Shown here piece after piece: positions 1 to 7,053 of a DNA stretch of 19,772 nucleotides. Source of the DNA: JBAZDV01 sp041669745 (lineage in GTDB: Archaea; Thermoplasmatota; Thermoplasmata; Methanomassiliicoccales; Methanomethylophilaceae); contig JBAYAO010000015.1 in NCBI GenBank assembly GCA_041669745.1, forward strand, positions 1-19,772. The letters run 5' to 3'. Under the pieces are notes generated by a model, which was not told the DNA's origin, made no database searches, and worked only from the letters and a program-made list of their open reading frames with translations. Made by a program: the position numbers and the translations under genes. The stretch's first letter is position 1. Each line of letters opens with the position of its first letter.

Positions 1-1
1 G

Positions 2-2566
2 ACGGTCGTCATCGGGGTCACACCGGGAACATACACGTATCTGATGAGCGACGCCAATCTGTACACTGTGCCAACGACCTTCACGGTCAAAGCGGATGGA
101 ACAAAGACGATTACCGTCGTGGCGGTCAATGCCGTGCCGATATCCGTGTCTGGATTCACACCTGGTGTCGGCTCAGTGATGATCTACAGTTCCGCATATA
201 CCGGAAACGCGGCTGTGAGCAGCATGGGATCCATCAACGTATCTGTGCCGACCGGATCGGCAGGAACTCCTGTGTACAGTCTGTACGGCGTAGATGTGAA
301 GACCTCCAAGGTCTATTGGACGACATCGGACTCCACATCTGTCACAGGTGAGACTGGATATATGGTGAGCGGGACGCTGAAGAACAGTTCTGGATCTGCG
401 GTTGCAGGGACGATAGTGTTCTCGGATCATGCCGACCCTTACAAGTCCATATCCGTGGTGACCGCATCTGACGGGACCTACAGTATATTGCTGCCCGCAG
501 GAACGTACACCGTATACGCCACGAATTCCAGCAGCCTGGTTTGCATAGACACGCTCACGGTCGGAACGGAGGCGGTCGCAGATAACGATATCACCATGGT
601 GGACGCGCGCAAGATAGGCGGCACCGTAATGTGGTACTCGTCATCGTACGATCTGTGTTATGTCCCGATCAGTGTGGAGTACACGGATTCCGATACGACA
701 TATACCATCGGATTGTTGTCGAATGCCGACGGAACATATTCCGTATACATTCCGAGTGGTTCTGCGGCTACCGTGAAGGCGTCTATCGCCACAGAGGTGT
801 TCTATTTCGAGGTGGACAGTGCGAAGGTGTATGAGAAGACGATAACCGTCGCAGCAGCTTCGACATCCTCGACGAACAACAATTTCACGACTACCGTAGA
901 ACCGCTTCATGTGACAAACGGATCGTCATTGTATCCGATAGTCATCAGCAGTCCGTCCACAACCATCGCATCGGGCGGTTCTGCAGATGTGAGCATAACG
1001 TCACCGACGGTATACATCACCGTCAACTACACCGCGAACAACGCGTATTACTACTATTACGGAAGCTACATCATGACACCCGGGGTGGATCCCACGATCG
1101 TGGTGGATGCCGTTTCGTACTATACGCTGACCGTCAGCGGTCTTGCGGACGATGATGTCGTCACTATCTCCGCGTTGGACGACGGAGTCCAAAAGAGCAA
1201 CATCAGTTCGGGTGCGACCCGTGAATACTACCTCGAGACCGGTTATGAGTTCCTCGTTAAGATCAACAACAACGACGGTTCGAAGATCCTGTATCAGAAG
1301 GTGGGCGATGCGACGACGATCGCTATTGCCAGCACCCCTCTTCAGGATGCGGTCGATTTCAGCGGGTTCGTGGGTCTAGCTGCATCTGGAACGGTCAACA
1401 TCAAGGCCATAACATCCGGAGCCACGGTAATCAGTATCGATGCCACCGTGACTTCCGGCAAGTACAGTGCTACGTTGCCTATCGCGGATAGTTACGTCTT
1501 CACTGCCGAGGTGACAAAAACCGTTGACGATGTGGAATACACATACACGGCCACTAGGACGGTCACTTCGGTATCGACCGAAGACAACAATGTTGTGAAC
1601 ATGGCCGTTACGGGCGGCGATACAGGGGAAAATACAGGTACCGATACGGATACGGGTGTTACCGATGCCGAGATGACCATCATGGAGATGGGCAGTGTGA
1701 CAAAGAGAACGCCGGTCACCTTCTCGTTGCGGGTTGAGACCTCAAGTACCAACACGTTCCTTCTGACTGCAGGTTCCAGTTGGTCGACTCTCGCATTCTA
1801 CAGCGATTTTGCCATGTCACACGAGATCACGTCCATAACCAGCGTCACAGGTTCGACCACGGTCTATGCCAAAGGTACCGTCGATGCTACCAGTGTGGCG
1901 GTCAACTCCGAGGGTCTGTCGGTTGTCATAACGGATCTGGCCGGAAAGACGGTGTACACTGCGAATTTCGCATACGATGACGCCAAATGGACAAAGACCA
2001 CGGCTACCGAGGAAACGACAAAGGTGAACTACGGTGAAGATGTGGTCAATGATACCGAGTACGAATATGCCATAAGTCTGGTGAACGATGACAATTTCAG
2101 CAAGACCTTCACGGTGAAGGTCAGCGAGCCGTCTGAGACGGGATGGTATTACACGTACGTGTTCGGCAATGAGATCATATCGTGGTCAGCAGACGGGTTC
2201 ACGGTATCTGTGGATGGATTCTCCAGCAAAACGGTCTATTTCAAAGTGACCACAATCGATGGTTCATCGATGGATATTCCAGATGAAGTGACGTTCACGG
2301 TCACGGTCGATGAGGCAGCCGGACTCAGTACCGACGAAGAGAGCGGAATAACGATTTCCTCCGACAACAGTACCGCAACGGCGATAAATACGCCACTCAC
2401 GTCAAGCTTGAGTGTAAGCAGCTTGGACGCGAGCGGCAGGGGAGTCATCATGGACGCGGGCAGTATTCCGACGTATGTGTGGGTGATGATCGCTTTGGCG
2501 GTAATACTGTTGATCCTGGCTGTCTGGCTCGGAATGAGAAGGGGGGTGTTCACACGCAAAAATTGA
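2..2566 (+). CDS. Large cell-surface protein with repeated beta-sandwich modules and C-terminal membrane anchor (5' partial)
   Basis: The frame is open to the window edge (the first ATG is at 44, but coding continues upstream), so the N-terminus is missing. About 854 residues are visible, rich in Thr, Ser, Val and Tyr. At least three modules resemble the carboxypeptidase regulatory-like fold, each with a DGTYS-xx-LPxG-type core, near visible residues 155-180, 235-255 and 475-500. A Thr/Asp/Gly linker lies near residue 535, followed by NEW3/CARDB-like beta-rich sequence. A single hydrophobic helix (about residues 825-845) is followed by basic residues (MRRGVFTRKN), so the protein probably sits outside the cell anchored by its C-terminus. 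The stop TGA overlaps a candidate TTG start of the next gene, which suggests translational coupling. Resemblance to adhesin-like or S-layer-associated proteins is inferred; the binding target is unknown. Confidence 0.8.
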   Translation, partial: TVVIGVTPGTYTYLMSDANLYTVPTTFTVKADGTKTITVVAVNAVPISVSGFTPGVGSVMIYSSAYTGNAAVSSMGSINVSVPTGSAGTPVYSLYGVDVKTSKVYWTTSDSTSVTGETGYMVSGTLKNSSGSAVAGTIVFSDHADPYKSISVVTASDGTYSILLPAGTYTVYATNSSSLVCIDTLTVGTEAVADNDITMVDARKIGGTVMWYSSSYDLCYVPISVEYTDSDTTYTIGLLSNADGTYSVYIPSGSAATVKASIATEVFYFEVDSAKVYEKTITVAAASTSSTNNNFTTTVEPLHVTNGSSLYPIVISSPSTTIASGGSADVSITSPTVYITVNYTANNAYYYYYGSYIMTPGVDPTIVVDAVSYYTLTVSGLADDDVVTISALDDGVQKSNISSGATREYYLETGYEFLVKINNNDGSKILYQKVGDATTIAIASTPLQDAVDFSGFVGLAASGTVNIKAITSGATVISIDATVTSGKYSATLPIADSYVFTAEVTKTVDDVEYTYTATRTVTSVSTEDNNVVNMAVTGGDTGENTGTDTDTGVTDAEMTIMEMGSVTKRTPVTFSLRVETSSTNTFLLTAGSSWSTLAFYSDFAMSHEITSITSVTGSTTVYAKGTVDATSVAVNSEGLSVVITDLAGKTVYTANFAYDDAKWTKTTATEETTKVNYGEDVVNDTEYEYAISLVNDDNFSKTFTVKVSEPSETGWYYTYVFGNEIISWSADGFTVSVDGFSSKTVYFKVTTIDGSSMDIPDEVTFTVTVDEAAGLSTDEESGITISSDNSTATAINTPLTSSLSVSSLDASGRGVIMDAGSIPTYVWVMIALAVILLILAVWLGMRRGVFTRKN

Positions 2567-3324
2567 TTGCATGGATGACGGTTCTCTCACTGTTCGCAGT
2601 CGGAGCCATGTGCATCGTCCTTTCGGACGATTCAGACGGAGCATACACGGACGTTGAAGGAAATTCGACATACGTTGAGACGGGAGGTACAGTGACCTTC
2701 ACACTCAGCGGAGATGCCGCTTACTACTACACTGCGTCACTGCTGAACTCTTCGGGGACGGCACAAAGCGGTGCGGTATCCTCCAGCGGTACACTGGGTT
2801 CGACAACGTTCACGTCGACAACGACCGTGACAGCACCGAATACAGCGGGAAATTATACACTTTCAATCGTGTTCTACGAGGATTCGACGAAAGCCGTACA
2901 GATTTCGACGAAAGCCGTACCATTGAAGGTAGTGGACCCCGTCAAGTTGACGGCGACGCTGTCCAATAACGGCGAGATAGCGATGACCATAAGCGTTTTC
3001 TTCGTGATCAATGGGGAGAGGGTCACGGATAGCGAAAAGACGGTCACTGTCGCCGCTAACGGAACCGAGGATGTGACCTACGACTATGTGGTCAAGGACC
3101 TCTCCGATTCCACATCTTTCTATCTGGCATCGGACGATTCTACCATCGCCGGCAAGATAAGCGGACTGGGACCCGATAACACGCAGTCTTTCTACACATC
3201 TGCCAACGATTACACGTTGATAATTTCGGTCGTGTCGATCGTTCTGGTGTTGCTGGTGATCATAACGGTGTACATCTATCGTAAACCTGTGAAGAACTTC
3301 GGTAAACCGAAGGCGAGACGCTGA
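2563..3324 (+). CDS. Small secreted membrane-anchored beta-sandwich protein
   Basis: The product is about 253 residues with an N-terminal signal-like helix (AWMTVLSLFAVGAMCIVL) ending in SDDSDGA, two Ser/Thr-rich beta domains resembling CARDB/NEW3 folds, and a C-terminal membrane helix (about residues 219-239) followed by a basic tail. The start is uncertain. TTG 2563 overlaps the previous stop by four bases (TTGA) and lies 14 bases after a GGGGGGTG Shine-Dalgarno-like run. ATG 2575 and GTG 2479 are alternatives. From TTG the signal peptide has no positive n-region, which is odd, while the upstream codons would supply Lys and His. The partner gene before it has the same anchor design, so the two probably form a surface unit. 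A 21-base tandem duplication is present at 2881-2921. The function is not recognised. Confidence 0.75.
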   Translation: MIAWMTVLSLFAVGAMCIVLSDDSDGAYTDVEGNSTYVETGGTVTFTLSGDAAYYYTASLLNSSGTAQSGAVSSSGTLGSTTFTSTTTVTAPNTAGNYTLSIVFYEDSTKAVQISTKAVPLKVVDPVKLTATLSNNGEIAMTISVFFVINGERVTDSEKTVTVAANGTEDVTYDYVVKDLSDSTSFYLASDDSTIAGKISGLGPDNTQSFYTSANDYTLIISVVSIVLVLLVIITVYIYRKPVKNFGKPKARR

Positions 3325-3333
3325 TCGGAAAAC

Positions 3334-3356
3334 GGGACGGTTCATCCGTCCCTTTT
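3334..3356. terminator. Hairpin terminator between convergent genes
   Basis: Inverted repeat GGGACGG / CCGTCCC (3334-3340 and 3346-3352) with a five-base loop. It is followed on the + strand by TTTT and a further T-rich tract, and on the - strand by a TTTT run from the A-run at 3329-3332. It lies between the ends of the surface-protein gene (3324) and the translin gene (3363), so it could serve both directions. Confidence 0.6.
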
Positions 3357-3362
3357 ACAATT

Positions 3363-3971
3363 TTATTCAATATTCGAGTGTTTCTTTCTGTATTCCTTCA
3401 TGAGTATGGCGTTGGTCACATCGGCGCGGGTTCTCTCCATTATACCACGTACGATATCTTGTTTTCTTCTCAAAGGTAAGATGGCATCGGGAACATCGAA
3501 CATGAGCAGTTCGTTGCTCGCATCTTCCATTTCACTGAACATGTACATCGCTCCCTCAAGATCGTCCGTCATAAGACGGCTGAGAACCATCCTTCTCATC
3601 TCTCCGATGCAGTCGGCAAGACCCATGATCCAGGACTGAGGTGTTATTCTCAGGGTATCGAACGATGGAATCGCTTTTTCAAGAACGACGGCAGACAAAA
3701 GACTCGCCTCTGCGTATTCCATCCTTGCATCTTCTACAACACCGGAATAGAATATCTCGGGATCGTTCCTCAGATCCGAGTTCAACTTCTCCATATTCCG
3801 TCCCAATTCCATCAGAGCATCTACGTGATCCTCGTTCATATGTATGGAATGAATTACACGTTTGGTCTTTCTGATGATCATTCTTGACGAGGCAACGGCG
3901 AGTTCACGTTTGGTCTCGAGTTCTTCCATCCTTTCATTCACGTATGACACTGTCTCCGATAGTCCTTTCAT
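3363..3971 (-). CDS. Translin/TRAX family protein, probable RNA-binding or RNase subunit
   Basis: The product is 202 residues from ATG 3971 and mostly alpha-helical, the usual size for archaeal translin homologues. Family marks are the central helix with EYAEA (E85, E88), the GLADCIGEMRRM segment (about 117-128), an acidic TDD (D136-D137), and the C-terminal LPLRRKQDIVRGIMERTRADVT region. In eukaryotic TRAX the matching EYVEA glutamates and a downstream Asp form the RNase site of C3PO, so this protein may be catalytic and not just nucleic-acid binding; that is an inference by analogy. A TTTATT element about 28 bases upstream of ATG 3971 supports a leaderless start there. TTG 3995 is an in-frame alternative, but it falls within that promoter element. 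It follows truA by 35 bases on the same strand, which fits a role in tRNA or RNA metabolism. Confidence 0.82.
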   Translation of the reverse strand: MKGLSETVSYVNERMEELETKRELAVASSRMIIRKTKRVIHSIHMNEDHVDALMELGRNMEKLNSDLRNDPEIFYSGVVEDARMEYAEASLLSAVVLEKAIPSFDTLRITPQSWIMGLADCIGEMRRMVLSRLMTDDLEGAMYMFSEMEDASNELLMFDVPDAILPLRRKQDIVRGIMERTRADVTNAILMKEYRKKHSNIE

Positions 3972-3993
3972 CGTCCGGTGATATATCGGGAAC

Positions 3994-3999
3994 AATAAA
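3994..3999 (-). promoter_or_regulatory. Box A promoter of the translin gene
   Basis: TTTATT on the minus strand starts 28 bases before ATG 3971 and has no Shine-Dalgarno sequence after it, the arrangement expected for a leaderless archaeal transcript. It lies in the 35-base gap just downstream of the truA stop codon. Confidence 0.45.
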
Positions 4000-4006
4000 G
4001 ATTATG

Positions 4007-4792
4007 TCAGAGGGATTTGAAAAAGAAGGTCCTGAGAAGATCGTTGAACATCTCTTCTTCCACGCATTCATCGAACATATCGTCCGACGGTACTGTGAAC
4101 TCCAGGCCATCGTAGATTATGTCCATCAATGTCAACGCATCCGGCCTGGTAAGCCCGAAAGAGACGTTCTCGCCGTTCAAAGCACGTTCCACATCCGAAA
4201 TTCGGGATCTTCCGCTGCCTACAGAGGCTATTGCCGCGCAAAGTTTCCTGATCATGTTCCACAAGAAGTATCTGGCTCGGAATTCGATGATGATGACTTC
4301 TTTCTCTTTTCGAAGTTCCACCGAGTCGATCTTCAGTGTCGTCGGCCGTTCATCGGGTCTACAGAATCTTATGAAGTCGTGTTCGCCGATAAAAAGTTCG
4401 GCACATCCTCTGGCAGTCAATTCATCAATACCCTTGGCAGGTAGAACGTATCTGTAGATCCGTTCCGAGGCAAACCGGGGGTTGAAATCTTTTTCCACGG
4501 TCGTTATCGATCTGTAGTATACGCCTTTGGATACGGCATTGAGAGCCTTCAGAAGATTCGTGTCATCATCGAAGGTTGTGTTGAAGACGATCACATTGCC
4601 TAAAGCGTTGACATCTCGATCCGTTCTGCTAGCAGGTTTGATATCGAACCATCCTTCAGTCTTATCGCCACCGATCTGTAGAAGGTTTGAGATCACTTCG
4701 CCTACAACGGTCTTCCTGTCGGGTTGTCTTTGGGATCCGAAAAAATCCTTGCCCATATAGGCTATCTTAACGGCGACGCGTCTTGTTGTCAT
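4007..4792 (-). CDS. truA: tRNA pseudouridine synthase A
   Basis: This is a 261-residue TruA-family enzyme that converts uridine to pseudouridine in the anticodon arm of tRNAs (positions 38-40 in characterised members). Visible marks are the N-terminal VAVKIAYMGKDFFGSQRQ strand, the catalytic motif SRTDRDVNALGN with nucleophile D58, FNPRFASERIYRYVL, and the C-terminal FLWNMIRKLCAAI helix typical of archaeal members. The residue two after the catalytic Asp is Asp (RTDRD), where many homologues have Gly (RTDRG/RTDAG). ATG 4792 starts one base after the purD stop TAA, indicating cotranscription and probable coupling. GTG 4804, inside purD, is a less likely start that would add four residues. Confidence 0.93.
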   Translation of the reverse strand: MTTRRVAVKIAYMGKDFFGSQRQPDRKTVVGEVISNLLQIGGDKTEGWFDIKPASRTDRDVNALGNVIVFNTTFDDDTNLLKALNAVSKGVYYRSITTVEKDFNPRFASERIYRYVLPAKGIDELTARGCAELFIGEHDFIRFCRPDERPTTLKIDSVELRKEKEVIIIEFRARYFLWNMIRKLCAAIASVGSGRSRISDVERALNGENVSFGLTRPDALTLMDIIYDGLEFTVPSDDMFDECVEEEMFNDLLRTFFFKSL

Positions 4793-4793
4793 C

Positions 4794-6116
4794 TTAAACA
4801 GCACGAAGTTGTCTCATATGTTCTACTCTGCGTTGGACCAGATCCTTCTTTCCGATATCGTGTCGAACGAATATGAAATCGCTTTTTACGTACTGTAACG
4901 CCTTTTCGCAGTTCAGTTCTGCTTCGTCGATGGTATCCGCTATACCGACTATGCCGATCGAACGGGAAGTTCCGGTTATCAATTTACCATCCTTGATGTC
5001 CACATTTGCATAGAACACGGTGGCACCGCAATCGGTGATACCCTTCTCGTCAACGGAGATCTCCTTTCCGGATTCCGATTTTACGCCGTATCCTTTTGGG
5101 ACCACATATTTGCACACGGTGGCCTTTTCGGCGAATTCGACACGGTCCTCGAGTCTTCCAGTGGCCATCCTGCAGCAGATGTCGGTAAAATCCGATTCCA
5201 GTATGGGCAGGACGTTCATTGCCTCAGGATCTCCGAATCTGGCGTTGAATTCGATGATCTTGGGGCCGTTCACGGTGAGCATGAACTGCCCGTACAGTGG
5301 TCCGCGATACGGGCACCCCTCCTTAGACATGGCATCGATGACATTCCGGATGATTCTCATCGCGGCCTCTCTTTCCTCGGCAGTGACGAAAGGAAGCAGA
5401 TGATTGCTGTCAGTGTACGAGCCCATTCCACCGGTGTTCGGTCCGACATCTCCTTCGTAGGCTCTTTTATGGTCCTGGACCAGTGGCATGGGCAATGCGG
5501 TTTTTCCGTCGCAGAACACCATCTGGGTGAATTCTTCGCCGATGGCACGTTCCTCAAGGATAACGCCTGCGCCGCCGATTCCGTTATCGAATATCTCGTT
5601 GATGTATTCCATGACATCCTGGAAAGAATGGAGATGTTCTCCCTGGACCTTCACTCCTTTGCCGCCGGTAAGTCCGACGGGTTTGACGACCACATCGTGC
5701 TTTACCGTTTTCAGATAGACCTCCGCATCCCTTGCATTGTCGAATGATGCGAATTCAAGGTTGCCATCTATGTGGTATTTTCGGACGAGCTCTCTCATGA
5801 ATGTCTTGGACGTTTCGATCCTGGCCGCTGCCTCTGTCGGGGCTGCACATCTGACGCCGATCCCCTCTAAAGCATCCACGATCCCCACGCTCAGAGGGGC
5901 CTCCGGGCCTATATAGGCCAATTCCACCCCGTTCTCCTTGGCAAAATCGCAGATCTCCTCGATGTTCTTTTCGTCAGTCAATCTGTATTTTCTGGATCTG
6001 GTCATGATCCCGGGGTTGGCGTTCTTCATCACGGCGTATATCTCCGCTCCCGATCTGAACAGCGCTTCGACGGCAGCATGTTCCCTTCCGCCTCCACCTA
6101 CTGTTAGGACCTTCAT
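4794..6116 (-). CDS. purD: Phosphoribosylamine--glycine ligase (GAR synthetase)
   Basis: This is a 440-residue ATP-grasp enzyme that joins glycine to 5-phosphoribosylamine, the second step of purine synthesis. It begins with the nucleotide-fold motif MKVLTVGGGGREHAA. IGPEAPLSVGIVDAL, the ATP-grasp segment VVKPVGLTGGKGVKV, the PurD signature GPNTGGMGSY, and IIEFNARFGDPEAMNVLP follow, so the full chain is present. A GAGGTG Shine-Dalgarno six bases before ATG 6116 fixes the start. The in-frame GTG 6125 is part of that Shine-Dalgarno and would add only MHH. The hypB stop TGA is fused to the Shine-Dalgarno (TGAGGTG), so hypB and purD are probably translationally coupled. truA follows at once. Confidence 0.95.
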   Translation of the reverse strand: MKVLTVGGGGREHAAVEALFRSGAEIYAVMKNANPGIMTRSRKYRLTDEKNIEEICDFAKENGVELAYIGPEAPLSVGIVDALEGIGVRCAAPTEAAARIETSKTFMRELVRKYHIDGNLEFASFDNARDAEVYLKTVKHDVVVKPVGLTGGKGVKVQGEHLHSFQDVMEYINEIFDNGIGGAGVILEERAIGEEFTQMVFCDGKTALPMPLVQDHKRAYEGDVGPNTGGMGSYTDSNHLLPFVTAEEREAAMRIIRNVIDAMSKEGCPYRGPLYGQFMLTVNGPKIIEFNARFGDPEAMNVLPILESDFTDICCRMATGRLEDRVEFAEKATVCKYVVPKGYGVKSESGKEISVDEKGITDCGATVFYANVDIKDGKLITGTSRSIGIVGIADTIDEAELNCEKALQYVKSDFIFVRHDIGKKDLVQRRVEHMRQLRAV

Positions 6117-6126
6117 ATGATGCACC

Positions 6127-6780
6127 TCAGAGATTCAGTGCCGAGATCACTTCGTCGATTCCGATCTCCTTCTTCACACTTGTCTTGAGCATTTTCTTGT
6201 TGCCGCCGGTAAGTTTCTCATAATCCTGAACGACAACTTCCGGATCCACATCGACTGCATCCGCGATATCGATCTTGTTGAGTATCGCAACATCCGAATG
6301 GATGAATATGTCGGGATGTTTTCTGACCATGTCATCCCCTTCGGTGGTGGATATCACAACGACTCTGTAGTCGGTTCCGAGCGGGAAATCGGCAGGACAA
6401 ACCAGGTTACCCACATTCTCTATGAACAGCACATCCACGTCGTCAAGATCGATCTCGTGGAGCGCTTTGTGGACCATATTGGCATCCAGATGGCATTCCT
6501 TCCCGGTATTGCAATTGGATGCGCTCATACCCGATTTTCTCATCCTCGCGAAATCATCAGTACCGGTAACATCTCCCGCTATCGCATACACCTTTACACC
6601 TTTCGACCTGAGTTTTTCAGCGATCTTGATTATGAGCGCTGTTTTTCCAGAACCTATCGAACCCATGAAATCTACGGAGACGATGTTATGATCCTTCAGG
6701 AGATGGTAGTTCTCATGGGCGATATTGCTATTTTCCCTGAGTACATCATACTCCATTCCGACGTTTGTGATGTTGTGCAT
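6127..6780 (-). CDS. hypB: Hydrogenase/urease-type nickel insertion GTPase HypB
   Basis: This is a 217-residue SIMIBI-class GTPase that supplies energy for nickel delivery to NiFe-hydrogenase, normally with HypA. It has the P-loop GSIGSGKT (residues 40-47), a metal-site motif NCNTGKECHLDA (C90, C96, H97), ENVGNLVCP (C128) and the guanine-specificity motif NKID (168-171). It lacks the N-terminal CxxCGC motif of E. coli HypB and any His-rich stretch, so it is the minimal archaeal form. TTAATAAT about 30 bases before ATG 6780 suggests a leaderless start and makes this the first gene of a hypB-purD-truA operon. No hypA is adjacent; hypE lies 11.6 kb away in this window. Confidence 0.94.
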   Translation of the reverse strand: MHNITNVGMEYDVLRENSNIAHENYHLLKDHNIVSVDFMGSIGSGKTALIIKIAEKLRSKGVKVYAIAGDVTGTDDFARMRKSGMSASNCNTGKECHLDANMVHKALHEIDLDDVDVLFIENVGNLVCPADFPLGTDYRVVVISTTEGDDMVRKHPDIFIHSDVAILNKIDIADAVDVDPEVVVQDYEKLTGGNKKMLKTSVKKEIGIDEVISALNL

Positions 6781-6802
6781 GCTCTACCGTTAAAACGTTA
6801 CG

Positions 6803-6810
6803 ATTATTAA
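6803..6810 (-). promoter_or_regulatory. Box A promoter of hypB operon
   Basis: TTAATAAT on the minus strand begins 30 bases before the hypB ATG at 6780, the canonical archaeal box A spacing to a transcript starting at the ATG. A CGTT-AA-AACG inverted repeat (6788-6797) lies between the box and the start. Confidence 0.4.
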
Positions 6811-7018
6811 GAGTTAGACATGCAGGGAAGGAAATACCCCGTGACAGCGCATATGCGGCATCAGATCTTAGTTCGGCCCATATGAAGACCGAAAACTTCG
6901 GGGGACAACGTGTCATGAGGATATGCTCGTTGACGATGGCGTCGGTATTTTCATCATTCGTCGATGATGGCATCCCCCTGGTAACGGAAGCAAAAAGCAG
7001 CCCCTGTATCGGAAACAG
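6811..7018. other. Divergent intergenic region with no recognised gene
   Basis: This is the core of the 273-base gap between divergent hypB and gatD. I recognise no tRNA, C/D box RNA or known protein here. Two small hairpins are visible: CCGAA-AAC-TTCGG (6888-6900) and CATCAT-TCGTCG-ATGATG (6952-6969). A minus-strand ORF of 75 codons (6973 to 6746) runs into hypB and has no recognisable features. The region is longer than the other gaps in this compact window, so an untranslated RNA or long leader is possible but unproven. Confidence 0.4.
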
Positions 7019-7025
7019 AAATAAA
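7019..7025 (+). promoter_or_regulatory. Candidate box A of gatDE
   Basis: AAATAAA at 7019-7025 lies about 32 bases before ATG 7054, preceded by a purine-rich stretch resembling a BRE. No good Shine-Dalgarno precedes gatD, which fits a leaderless start. The element matches the consensus only weakly. Confidence 0.3.
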
Positions 7026-7053
7026 CCAAGAACAGATATACGAGACGGGCAGC

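Noticed and set aside
3884..4444. 186-codon open frame on plus opposite truA and translin
   Set aside because: It crosses the ends of two real genes on the other strand and has no recognisable features.
6746..6973. 75-codon minus-strand ORF in the hypB-gatD gap
   Set aside because: It runs into hypB in another frame and has no motif or clear start signal. It is kept only as part of the unexplained spacer.
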